Assembly: GCA_964442745.1 (NCBI GenBank)
Contig: CAYUAI010000149.1
Span: 1-6,387, forward strand
Direction of reading: 5' to 3'
DNA length: 6,387 nt
From: CAYUAI01 sp964442745
GTDB lineage: Bacteria; Pseudomonadota; Gammaproteobacteria; S012-40
This document shows, piece after piece, positions 1 through 6,372 of the stretch; the stretch's first letter is position 1, and the number at the start of each line of letters is the position of its first letter. Under the pieces are notes generated by a model. The model searched no databases, was not told the DNA's origin, and saw only the letters and a list, made by a program, of their open reading frames with translations. The translations under genes and the position numbers were made by a program.

Positions 1-52
1 CCGTATGCACGGTTTGATGAGGGAGGGCAGGATTTCCTGCTCTCTACTCTAC
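1..52 (+). mobile_element. 3' end of a group II intron (part of domain V, and domain VI)
   Basis: Positions 1-15 match the 3' strand of a bacterial group II intron domain V, the conserved catalytic hairpin, ending in the usual GCACGGTTT. Positions 19-49 fold as domain VI: GAGGGAGGGCAGGA pairs with TCCTGCTCTC...CTC across a two-base loop, leaving an unpaired A at 46. That A lies seven bases from a 3' end of the AY type (A51-C52), the usual place for the lariat branch point. The intron therefore reads on the + strand and its last base is about 52. The rest of the intron, and any reverse transcriptase/maturase, would lie left of the window and cannot be seen. It directly abuts the broken carbonic anhydrase gene, so it probably inserted inside that gene. 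Confidence 0.78.
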
Positions 53-61
53 CCATAATTC

Positions 62-399
62 CATGAAAAAATCTCCATCGCTGGGGTGGGGCAATGCAAA
101 ATGGTGCGTATGACGCCCCCGACGGGAAAACTGCCGACAACCATTTTAATCCAGGCGGCCATCCACTCGTTATCGGCAATGAAGTCACGGTTGGAGACGG
201 TGCTATTATTCGATCGCAAGTCATGGTGGCGGCGGGCAGTTTAGTGCTGTCGGGGAAAGATTTAGATTCCGATTTTTTATGGATCGGCAGTCCAGTTAAG
301 CGAATGCATGTATTAAAAGACAGCGAGTTAGAGTATTTGTTTTTCTCTGCACAGCATTACGTGGATTTGAAAAATAATCATATGGCCACTGGTTCTTAG
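62..399 (+). pseudogene. Gamma-class carbonic anhydrase (YrdA-like) pseudogene, 5'-truncated, frameshifted, internally deleted
   Basis: The family consists of left-handed beta-helix (hexapeptide) proteins that bind zinc with three histidines, some of which hydrate CO2. The 3' part reads GGHPLVIGNEVTVG, then GAIIRSQVMVAAGSLV, then LWIGSPVKRMHVL and FSAQHYVDLKN, collinear with the last half of E. coli YrdA. Three lesions are visible. The N-terminal third is missing; the readable match starts at about HEKISI (62-79), just after the intron end, with stops just upstream. A one-base loss near 80-93 moves the reading from frame 2 to frame 1. About 24 codons are missing between VTVG and GAII (near 195-205), which removes the segment carrying two zinc-binding histidines (HxxxxH). 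The first zinc histidine is also not evident at the expected place (NGAYDAP, about 103-120). An apparently open stretch starting at ATG 94 is only the surviving 3' frame, not a functional gene. Its TAG stop overlaps the pepD stop tail-to-tail. Confidence 0.85.
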
Positions 400-1856
400 T
401 TTTTTTCTGGAATGGCTTTTAAGGTTGCGACTAATAACTCCCAAAATTTATGCACGCTATTAATATGTACTTTTTCATCGGGAGAGTGTGCATTACGGAT
501 TGTTGGACCAAAGGAAATCATGTCACAATGAGGATAATGACTGGCGAATAAACCGCACTCTAATCCGGCGTGAATGACTTTGATTTCAGCGGGAGTGTCA
601 AACAGTTGTTTGTAGACCTGTGTCATGATGGTGAGAATTTCAGAATGGGTTTTCGGTGACCAGCCTGGGTATTGTGCTTCTCTGTTAATGGTGGCGTTGA
701 TTAATTCAAAAGTACTGGATACCGCTTGTGCGACATCTTCACCGCTGCTTTTAGTCAGGCTGCGAATCATGCAGATCACTTGAATCATCCCGTTTTTAAC
801 GTTTAAGATTCCTAGGTTCACTGAGGTGTCGACGATGTTGTTGGTCAATGGGCTCATACGTATGACGCCGTTGGGGCAAGCATATAACGCGTTGAGTAAC
901 GCTTGTTGAGCGGGTTGACTCATGCCTGAGGGGGCGGGGTCTGTTGGCTCAATACGGATTGACCAATGGGTTTCTATTGTGCCAATTTCATTGTTTATAT
1001 CGTTTTCAAATTGCTGTTTGGTATGCAATAGTGCTTCTTCATCGGCCGCGGGTATAACGATCGTAGCAAAACATTCCCGAGGGATGGCGTTGCGCATGGT
1101 GCCACCGCTGATTTGCACAATGCTCAATGGGGTTTTTATGCTCGCTTTTTTTAAAAAGCGAGTCATGAGCTTATTGGCGTTGCCGCGACCTAAGTGAATG
1201 TCAAGTCCTGAGTGACCGCCTTTTAAGCCGCGTAACGCAATGTGGAATGTTTTATCGGTTTCGTTGGTATCGTTTGTGTCGTAGCGAGTATTAATGACTA
1301 AATCAATGCCACCCGCGCAGCCGACATACAATTGACCTTCCTCTTCGGTATCGAGGTTCAATAAAATGGACCCGCTTAATGCGTTGGGACTGAGGCCTTT
1401 GGCACCGCTCATGCCGCTTTCTTCATCAATGGTTAACAAGGCTTCGATGGGGCCATGAGGAAGATGGTTTGATTCGAGAATAGCCATGATGGCGGCGATT
1501 CCTATGCCATTGTCGGCGCCCAGGGTGGTGCCTTCGGCCGTGACCCAATCATGGTCAATATAGGGTTTGATGGGGTCCTTGGTAAAGTCATGTATCACCT
1601 CCGTATTTTTTTGTGGCACCATGTCGAGGTGGCTTTGTAATATGACGGTTTGGCGATTTTCCATGCCTAGACTTGGTTTTTTGTAAATAATTAAATTGCC
1701 TGTATCATCGACGAAGCATTTCAATTTTTGATGCGTGGCAAATGCCTGGATATGTTTGCGTATTTGTGTTTCCTGTTTAGAAGGCCGTGGAATTTTGCAG
1801 ATATTTAAAAAATGTTTCCATAAATCTTTGGGAGAGAGTTCAGGGAGTTTATGCAT
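396..1856 (-). CDS. pepD: Aminoacyl-histidine dipeptidase (peptidase D, M20 family)
   Basis: Cytosolic di-zinc aminopeptidase that hydrolyses Xaa-His and other dipeptides (carnosinase-like), supplying amino acids from peptides. The 486-residue product is collinear with E. coli PepD (485). Expected metal and catalytic residues are present: H76 and D78 in LQSHLDMVPQ, D115 in GADNGIG, the acid pair E145/E146 in TIDEESG, D169 in LNLDTEEEG, and H457 in AHSPDEKVH near the end. The lid/dimerisation insert begins after the GLKGGHSG motif (about residues 206-213). I chose the ATG at 1856 because the protein then begins at the family start (MHKLPELSPKDLW). A longer in-frame ATG at 1925 would add 23 unrelated residues and overlap the upstream gene by 53 bases. 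The gap to the upstream aminotransferase stop is 16 bases with only a weak Shine-Dalgarno (GAG), so coupled translation is likely. No terminator hairpin is visible after its stop. It appears fully functional. Confidence 0.96.
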   Translation of the reverse strand: MHKLPELSPKDLWKHFLNICKIPRPSKQETQIRKHIQAFATHQKLKCFVDDTGNLIIYKKPSLGMENRQTVILQSHLDMVPQKNTEVIHDFTKDPIKPYIDHDWVTAEGTTLGADNGIGIAAIMAILESNHLPHGPIEALLTIDEESGMSGAKGLSPNALSGSILLNLDTEEEGQLYVGCAGGIDLVINTRYDTNDTNETDKTFHIALRGLKGGHSGLDIHLGRGNANKLMTRFLKKASIKTPLSIVQISGGTMRNAIPRECFATIVIPAADEEALLHTKQQFENDINNEIGTIETHWSIRIEPTDPAPSGMSQPAQQALLNALYACPNGVIRMSPLTNNIVDTSVNLGILNVKNGMIQVICMIRSLTKSSGEDVAQAVSSTFELINATINREAQYPGWSPKTHSEILTIMTQVYKQLFDTPAEIKVIHAGLECGLFASHYPHCDMISFGPTIRNAHSPDEKVHINSVHKFWELLVATLKAIPEKN

Positions 1857-1872
1857 AGCAAAGCACTCAGTG

Positions 1873-3054
1873 TTATTGCGTTGTTGACAATATTTCTGTG
1901 ACGGCGTTGATGACATCCCTGACATCTTGATCTGTGAGTTTGGCGGAGAGTGGCAAGCTCACCGTTTGACGACCGATACGCATGGCGACTGGATAATCTT
2001 CAGCTTGCCAATGGTATTTTTTCTGATAAAAGGGATGCTCAGGAATACTTAAATAGTGAATGCCTACGCCGATATGATGGGCGTTCATGCGGTTGACAAA
2101 CTGATCTCTTGAAAGGCCGGTTTTATGTTCATCGATTAAAATGGTGTAGAGGTGGTAAGCGTGCTTTGTCGCCGTTTGTGGAACGGCCGGTAATGTCATG
2201 GGCAGGCTTTGAAAGGCGCTTTGATAAGTGTTCCAAATTTGTTGCCGTTTTTGCCAATAGATATCCACTTGACGAAGCTGGCTTAAGCCAATGGCGGCTT
2301 GTAGGTCCATCATATTATATTTGTAGCCAATCTCTACGACTTTGTAATGTTTGTAGCCTTCATCATCAAAGCGTCGCCAGGCATCTTTGCTCATCCCATG
2401 AAGTGCGAGAATTTTTACCCGTGTTGCATCGTCTTCATTGTTGGTGATGACCATGCCTCCTTCCCCCGTCGTAATGTTTTTTGTGACGTAAAAGCTGAAG
2501 CAACCAAAGTCACCGAATGTGCCGATTTTTTGTCCTTTGTATTTCGCTTCAATGGCGTGGGCGCAATCTTCAATGAGCTTGATATTGTTATTATTGGCTA
2601 ATTCACAGAGTTTGTCCATCTCACAAGGTCGTCCGGCAAAATGGACGGGCAAAATGGCGCGGGTTTTTGCGGTAATTTTGGCCTCGATGTGGGACGGGTT
2701 TATGTTCATGGTCACAGGATCGATATCTGCCAGCACGGGCGTCGCGCCGGCATGGACAATCGCATTGATAGTGGCACAGAATGTTAAGGGGGTGGTAATC
2801 ACTTCATCGCCGGGTTTTATCCCGGCCGCCAAGATACTTAAATGCAGAGCGGCGGTGCAGGAGTTGAGCGCAATGGCATGCGCGGCTTGTTTGTAATCGG
2901 CAAAATGATTTTCAAACTCAGCGACTTTGGGGCCGGTACCGAGCCAGCCTGATTGCATGACACTGACGACTTCATCGATTTCGGTTTGTTCGATTTTTGG
3001 TGAGCCAAAAACCAGAAAATTCTCTTTGCTGCGTATTGCTGCTTTTGTATTCAT
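1873..3054 (-). CDS. DegT/DnrJ/EryC1/StrS-family PLP aminotransferase
   Basis: A 393-residue fold-type I aminotransferase of the family that transfers an amino group, usually from glutamate, to a keto-sugar nucleotide for LPS, O-antigen or lipid A decoration. Hallmarks: SGWLGTGPKVAEFE near the N-terminus, NSCTAALHLS (64-73, cofactor phosphate region), GDEVITTPLTF (82-92), IEDCAHA with D163 facing the pyridine nitrogen, and FSFYVTKNITTGEGG with K192 as the Schiff-base lysine. GYKYNMMDLQAAIGLSQL and GVGIHYLSIPEHPFY are typical of ArnB and perosamine-synthase relatives. Overall it resembles ArnB (UDP-Ara4N synthesis), but the exact sugar cannot be read from sequence and no sugar-nucleotide genes lie nearby. 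The ATG at 3054 has no clear Shine-Dalgarno and no alternative ATG upstream in frame. It follows aroE by 48 bases, a gap holding an inverted repeat, and precedes pepD by 16 bases. Confidence 0.93.
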   Translation of the reverse strand: MNTKAAIRSKENFLVFGSPKIEQTEIDEVVSVMQSGWLGTGPKVAEFENHFADYKQAAHAIALNSCTAALHLSILAAGIKPGDEVITTPLTFCATINAIVHAGATPVLADIDPVTMNINPSHIEAKITAKTRAILPVHFAGRPCEMDKLCELANNNNIKLIEDCAHAIEAKYKGQKIGTFGDFGCFSFYVTKNITTGEGGMVITNNEDDATRVKILALHGMSKDAWRRFDDEGYKHYKVVEIGYKYNMMDLQAAIGLSQLRQVDIYWQKRQQIWNTYQSAFQSLPMTLPAVPQTATKHAYHLYTILIDEHKTGLSRDQFVNRMNAHHIGVGIHYLSIPEHPFYQKKYHWQAEDYPVAMRIGRQTVSLPLSAKLTDQDVRDVINAVTEILSTTQ

Positions 3055-3059
3055 GTTGA

Positions 3060-3116
3060 TGGTGTGAAGCGTCAGCGAGTTACCGTATGTTAACTCCGGA
3101 TGTCAGGTACGCTTCA
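3060..3116 (-). repeat. Nested inverted repeats between aroE and the aminotransferase gene
   Basis: TGAAGCGT (3065-3072) is the exact reverse complement of ACGCTTCA (3109-3116). Inside this pair, GAGTTA (3077-3082) matches TAACTC (3091-3096). In minus-strand mRNA the last codons of aroE and its stop would pair with bases just before the aminotransferase start, with a second hairpin nested between. No U-tract follows, so it is not a typical terminator. It might set stability, RNA processing or translation of the downstream gene. The pairing is read from sequence; any function is inference. Confidence 0.45.
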
Positions 3117-3927
3117 ATTCAGCAATAACGGGGCCAGTTTGTGGGCGGGTGCCACGCCAGAAAAAGAAAGATTCAGCGGCTTGCTCAACCAACATACCTA
3201 AGCCATCGGCACAATGGGTGGCGCCTTGTTGTTCAGCCCACTGTAAAAAAGGTTTAGCTTGAGCGCCGTACATCATGTCATAACAATAGGTATCATTGAA
3301 CAAAGAAACGGCAATGGCGGGGATATTACCTTTTAGGCTGGCCGCCGTGGCATTGATGATGAGATCATATTTTTGTCGCGGAATGTTTGAAAAACCACAG
3401 GCATGGAGATTGATATGCCCGTTGGGATTGAAACGGGTGACTAAGTCATGGGCTTTTGATTCAGTGCGATTGGCGATGGTGATATTTTCGGGTTCTTCTT
3501 CTAGCAGCGGTTGTAATACACCGCGCACCGCCCCACCAGCGCCAAGTATTAAAAGGCGTTTGTGTGCTAATAATAACGTTTGGTTTTTTGTCAGGTCGCG
3601 TACTAAGCCGATGCCGTCGGTATTATCCGCGATGATTTGTTGATTTTCGAACTTGAGTGTATTGACGGCACCGGCTGATTCGGCACGGGAGGTTCTTTGG
3701 TGGGCGATTTGCCAGGCTTCTTCCTTAAAGGGGACTGTCACATTAAGGCCTTTGCCACTCTGTTCAATGAATTTGTTTACGCTTTGTCGGAAGTTATCTT
3801 TGGCAGCTAAGATGGCCTCATAGGCTAATTCTTGCTGGGTTTGTTGGGCAAATCGTTGGTGAATTAACGGGGATTTGCTGTGCTGTATCGGGTTGCCCAT
3901 GACTGCGTATTGATCAATTTTTGTCAT
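3103..3927 (-). CDS. aroE: Shikimate dehydrogenase (NADP+)
   Basis: Catalyses NADPH-dependent reduction of 3-dehydroshikimate to shikimate, the fourth step of chorismate and aromatic amino acid synthesis, in the cytosol. The 274-residue product is the family's usual length. Visible signatures: GNPIQHSKSPLIH (11-23, shikimate-binding serines), NVTVPFK with catalytic K68, AVNT with N89, NTDG with catalytic D104, the Rossmann loop GAGGAVRGV (129-137), NRT (153-155, NADP phosphate region), INATAAS, CYDMMYG with Y216, and DGLGMLVEQAA with Q249. All expected active-site residues are present, so the gene appears functional. The ATG at 3927 gives the standard N-terminus (YAVMGNPI); a weak GGA precedes it by about five bases. 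It lies 40 bases after the lipoprotein stop and is probably cotranscribed with it. As I recall, E. coli also has a yrdA-type gene near aroE, which fits the pseudogene at the left end, here separated by two extra genes. Confidence 0.97.
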   Translation of the reverse strand: MTKIDQYAVMGNPIQHSKSPLIHQRFAQQTQQELAYEAILAAKDNFRQSVNKFIEQSGKGLNVTVPFKEEAWQIAHQRTSRAESAGAVNTLKFENQQIIADNTDGIGLVRDLTKNQTLLLAHKRLLILGAGGAVRGVLQPLLEEEPENITIANRTESKAHDLVTRFNPNGHINLHACGFSNIPRQKYDLIINATAASLKGNIPAIAVSLFNDTYCYDMMYGAQAKPFLQWAEQQGATHCADGLGMLVEQAAESFFFWRGTRPQTGPVIAELKRT

Positions 3928-3967
3928 ATATCCACTTTAGAAGTTGTTGGGTATTGGGTTCGCATGA

Positions 3968-5413
3968 CTATTCACTTAGGCTGGTGATTGTTCCTTTTTG
4001 TTTGGTTTCGCCAAACAGCAGCCCGTTATTAAATTGTCGGTGCAAGAGATAGTGTATGATGTGGCCGGCATTGTTGCGGCTGGAGAAAAGCTGTAATTGC
4101 CAATTCAGTGCTTGGCCGGACTTTAACCCCCAGGCTTTTTGCCAGCCGCGAATTTTAGACGGATTGGGCAATACAAAAAGGTGGGTGTCTTCTTCGGTGA
4201 CATCTAGCCAGCCATTGCTAATGTTGATGGTCCACGTTACGTCACTGATTTGCAGCGGACGGGCATTGACGGTCAGGGCTTTTTCGGTGATTTTTTCGAC
4301 GGTTTCTCCTTTGATTGTCCAACGGTAAATGGCGATCGGGCCAAAAGTATCCTCTGGTTTTTTTTGCCATTCGACTTCAAATTGGGCGTAACGAGGTGTT
4401 TTTAGTGGGCGGGTGAAATCCGCAAAAGCAGGCTGTGCTTGAGGTAATAGCAGTGAAAAACCGTTGGTGGTATTACGATTTGCCGAGGTTTTAAATAGTC
4501 GAACCGCTTGGCGGGTGATTTGCTTTTGTTCGTCGAATGCTTGTAATACGATTTCATGACCTTCATTTGTTTTCATGAAATTCTTTCCATTATTGCCGAT
4601 CAAGGGGACCCCCTGGAAGCTATATTCTGGTTGCGTTGATTTAGCAATTTTCAGAATAACACCGCGTTCACTCATAAAACCCACATGGCTACGCCAGCTT
4701 GTTTCTTGATCGAATAATGGAACATCACCTAATGAGACTTGGGTTGGACTGGCTTCCGCGTCGCCGGTGAACGCTCGATTGGTGAAGTCAATATCTTGCC
4801 GGGACCAAGTGGCACTATTGTAAGTGATTCTCCTTTTGATAAAATAGCGGTTTGGGATGATTTTTTGATCTATCATTTCACCTTTTAAGGCTAACCCTTC
4901 GCGTAGGCCATGATTCACCACTAATCCGTACGCTTCATAAACTTGAGTGCTATTGTCTAGATCCAGCGTCACTCGGGCTTGTTCATTGGCTTGGTTATTG
5001 ATGCCGATTATTTGACCGATTACCCTTTCTCTCCCAATGTCTTCGGCGGGGCGGGAGCAGGTCTGATCGAGTGATTGCAGTTCTTTGGTTGTCATATAAT
5101 AAAAGTCCACTCGATGGGCTACAGTACTGCGGCTTGAGGGGCAAATGATCACTAAGACAAAGCGGCCATGCCGATCATGAATGGTGAAGGTTGTCGTAAG
5201 TAATTTAAAATTATCATTGTCTTGCACGATGGCCTCCCAGACGCCAATCGGTCCATCTTGGTATCCAGCGACCACCGCATTGGTATTAATGGTAATGGAT
5301 TGTTCGGTATTGACCACAGTTTCAGAGCTGCAGTTAGCTAACAGCCAAGTGCTTGCTAACAGGCTGACAGCGCTGAGGAGGCGCCGGAAATAGGGTATTG
5401 GGATGGATATCAT
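3968..5413 (-). CDS. Predicted outer-membrane lipoprotein of unknown function
   Basis: I do not recognise this 481-residue protein. It has a classic lipoprotein signal: an n-region with two arginines (FRRL), a hydrophobic stretch LLSAVSLLASTWL, then the lipobox LLANC with C28 as the lipidated residue. Serine follows the cysteine, which by the usual sorting rule favours the outer membrane. The mature part contains only two further cysteines (about C91 and C119), a possible periplasmic disulfide. It has no other membrane segment, is rich in short alternating hydrophobic/polar stretches suggesting mostly beta structure, and shows no enzyme motif I can identify. The start is uncertain. ATG 5413 is preferred because TAAGGG upstream is well spaced; ATG 5419 in the same frame is also possible. 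ATG 5467 would place 18 odd residues before the signal and lies upstream of the putative -10. It is the first gene of a probable operon with aroE. Confidence 0.8.
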   Translation of the reverse strand: MISIPIPYFRRLLSAVSLLASTWLLANCSSETVVNTEQSITINTNAVVAGYQDGPIGVWEAIVQDNDNFKLLTTTFTIHDRHGRFVLVIICPSSRSTVAHRVDFYYMTTKELQSLDQTCSRPAEDIGRERVIGQIIGINNQANEQARVTLDLDNSTQVYEAYGLVVNHGLREGLALKGEMIDQKIIPNRYFIKRRITYNSATWSRQDIDFTNRAFTGDAEASPTQVSLGDVPLFDQETSWRSHVGFMSERGVILKIAKSTQPEYSFQGVPLIGNNGKNFMKTNEGHEIVLQAFDEQKQITRQAVRLFKTSANRNTTNGFSLLLPQAQPAFADFTRPLKTPRYAQFEVEWQKKPEDTFGPIAIYRWTIKGETVEKITEKALTVNARPLQISDVTWTINISNGWLDVTEEDTHLFVLPNPSKIRGWQKAWGLKSGQALNWQLQLFSSRNNAGHIIHYLLHRQFNNGLLFGETKQKGTITSLSE

Positions 5414-5422
5414 TGACATCAA

Positions 5423-5438
5423 ACCCTTATGCAAGGGT
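5423..5438 (-). promoter_or_regulatory. Hairpin covering the lipoprotein ribosome-binding site
   Basis: A perfect six-base inverted repeat (ACCCTT / AAGGGT) with a four-base loop lies just before the lipoprotein start. Its 3' arm contains AAGGG, the only Shine-Dalgarno-like sequence serving ATG 5413 (spacing about 10) or ATG 5419 (spacing 4). Folding of the leader would mask this site, so it may damp translation. The repeat and its position are seen directly; a regulatory role is inferred. Confidence 0.4.
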
Positions 5439-5456
5439 GGGTAATAGATTGCCAAA

Positions 5457-5485
5457 ATTATCCGCATCGCATTGCCAGTTAGCAG
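5457..5485 (-). promoter_or_regulatory. Possible sigma-70 promoter of the lipoprotein-aroE operon
   Basis: On the minus strand GATAAT (5462-5457) is a good -10 match. A 17-base spacer separates it from CTGCTA (5485-5480), which matches the -35 consensus at only three of six positions. Transcription would begin near 5450, giving a leader of about 35-40 bases that includes the hairpin over the ribosome-binding site. It is the best-placed candidate upstream of the first operon gene but is weak. Confidence 0.25.
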
Positions 5486-5593
5486 CTAAATGAAAGGTTG
5501 ACATTTGTTCTTCGATCAATGCAGTTCCTTGAATCTTTTAATTTGCATGGCGTGGGTCATTGCCCCTAAACCGGAGTGGGATGGTTATGACCA

Positions 5594-6173
5594 ATCAGTA
5601 TAGCGATGAGTGACGGGGTTTCTAGTGACTGACATTCATTTGGGCAAATAGGGTCATGTGCTACGGTGATTAGGGTCTCGTCATTCTGCGCGAACATTCA
5701 CCAATTCATCGGCTCCTCTAATCTATGACCGTCGCGAGCCTGATGGGTTGCGTGGAAAGCTGTTGTTAGCTGAGCTAACGGTTGCATGGAATGTTGATGA
5801 GGTAGGATTGATCGCAATGACGGGTGATGTCCCTTATTGACAGTCCATGCCCATTGGGTACGTCACAAAAATCGGTATCCATTGATAACTTGTGTGTCAG
5901 CCGATGCGTTTTATTAATACAATGTCAGTCATCGGATAAATAAACCTTACCTGGGTGTGTCCACGAAAACGGGGTATTGCCACTAGTGCTCAAATGCAGG
6001 TCTCTATTTTGAGTGAACGCCGTCAACGAGCTCCTTTTGGTATTGCTGGGGGCAAAGCGGGTCAATCAGGCTGTAATTGGCACCATGGCCAAGAGATCGG
6101 CGGGAAAGCTTCATTTGACGCATGCAAGGGGAATCGTATTCGATTAGAGGTGCTCGGTGGTAGTTATGGGTGA
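5594..6173 (+). pseudogene. 5-oxoprolinase / hydantoinase-B (HyuB) family pseudogene, eroded remnant
   Basis: Intact relatives carry out ATP-dependent opening of 5-oxoproline or hydantoin rings; the HyuB part alone exceeds 500 residues. The last 60 or so residues here are clear: MQVSILSERRQRAPFGIAGG (from about 5995), then GQSGCNW, IGGKASF and GNRIRLEVLGGSYG before TGA at 6171-6173. They match the family C-terminus (LSERR-APFGLAGG-PG--G-N, LGGK, GGGGYG). Upstream, fainter pieces occur in family order: SIAMSDGV (5597-5620, like SIAEQMGV); GSCA (about 5652-5663, like FSCA); bases 5688-5728 resembling a coding stretch for NAPHIPVHLGSM; and AELTVAWNVDEVGLIAMTG (about 5770-5825), followed by a stop and QSMP (like LPDLTV...GSMP). 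They fall in different frames with stops and large deletions. An ATG at 5955 opens the tail in frame, but 72 residues cannot be active. The tail match is firm; the upstream pieces are my by-eye alignment. Confidence 0.75.
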
Positions 6174-6343
6174 GAGCTAAGGAATGGGGCATGTAATAAC
6201 TTTCCTGAGTCGTCAAATAAGCCCGCGGAATCCATATTGAACCTATTTTTATTATTTTTCTTAGAGAGGGTGAGTCGTTACAAAAAATGTTGTATAGGTA
6301 CACGGTGTATTACTTGCGAGCGACATTCTCAATCATCCGTGCT
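6174..6343. other. Intergenic stretch with nothing recognised
   Basis: This stretch lies between the end of the 5-oxoprolinase relic and the terminator-like hairpin. No reading frame on either strand resembles a known protein to me, and I see no tRNA, CRISPR or long repeat. The T-rich run near 6242-6260 and the small palindrome TACACGGTGTA (about 6299-6309) are unremarkable. It may be decayed coding DNA. Confidence 0.4.
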
Positions 6344-6372
6344 AAAAAAAAGGCGCCAATAATTTTGGCGCC
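6344..6372 (-). terminator. Rho-independent terminator of a gene beyond the right edge
   Basis: GGCGCCAA (6352-6359) and TTGGCGCC (6365-6372) form a perfect eight-base GC-rich stem with a five-base loop. On the minus strand it is followed at once by eight U residues (the A-run 6344-6351), the classic intrinsic terminator. It should end transcription coming from a minus-strand gene to the right of the window. On the + strand the following CCGTTTTG is a poorer U-tract, so termination in that direction would be weaker. Confidence 0.85.

Noticed and set aside
94..399. An open 101-residue frame starting at ATG 94 as a functional small hexapeptide protein
   Set aside because: Homology continues upstream of the ATG in another frame, and the zinc-binding core is deleted. 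It is the surviving end of a broken gene.
1857..1925. Longer N-terminus of pepD from ATG 1925
   Set aside because: The extra 23 residues match nothing in the family and overlap the aminotransferase coding end; ATG 1856 gives the normal length.
922..2896. Several + strand open frames opposite pepD and the aminotransferase gene
   Set aside because: They lie wholly antisense to well-supported conserved genes and their translations look random.
5414..5467. Lipoprotein start at ATG 5467
   Set aside because: It puts 18 residues before a complete lipoprotein signal peptide and lies upstream of the putative -10; ATG 5413 or 5419 has a Shine-Dalgarno-like site.
5496..5530. TTGACA on the + strand as the -35 of a promoter for the right arm
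   Set aside because: No acceptable -10 hexamer lies 16-18 bases downstream, and there is no intact gene to serve.
5566..5697. A 43-residue open frame on the minus strand
   Set aside because: It matches no family I know and is antisense to the 5-oxoprolinase relic; openness over this length is expected by chance.
6004..6303. A 99-residue open frame on the minus strand
   Set aside because: Its 3' half is antisense to the clear HyuB C-terminal tail and its sequence has no recognisable protein features.
6296..6312. Small palindrome TACACGGTGTA as an operator
   Set aside because: It has only five bases per arm, a single copy and no adjacent promoter; likely chance.
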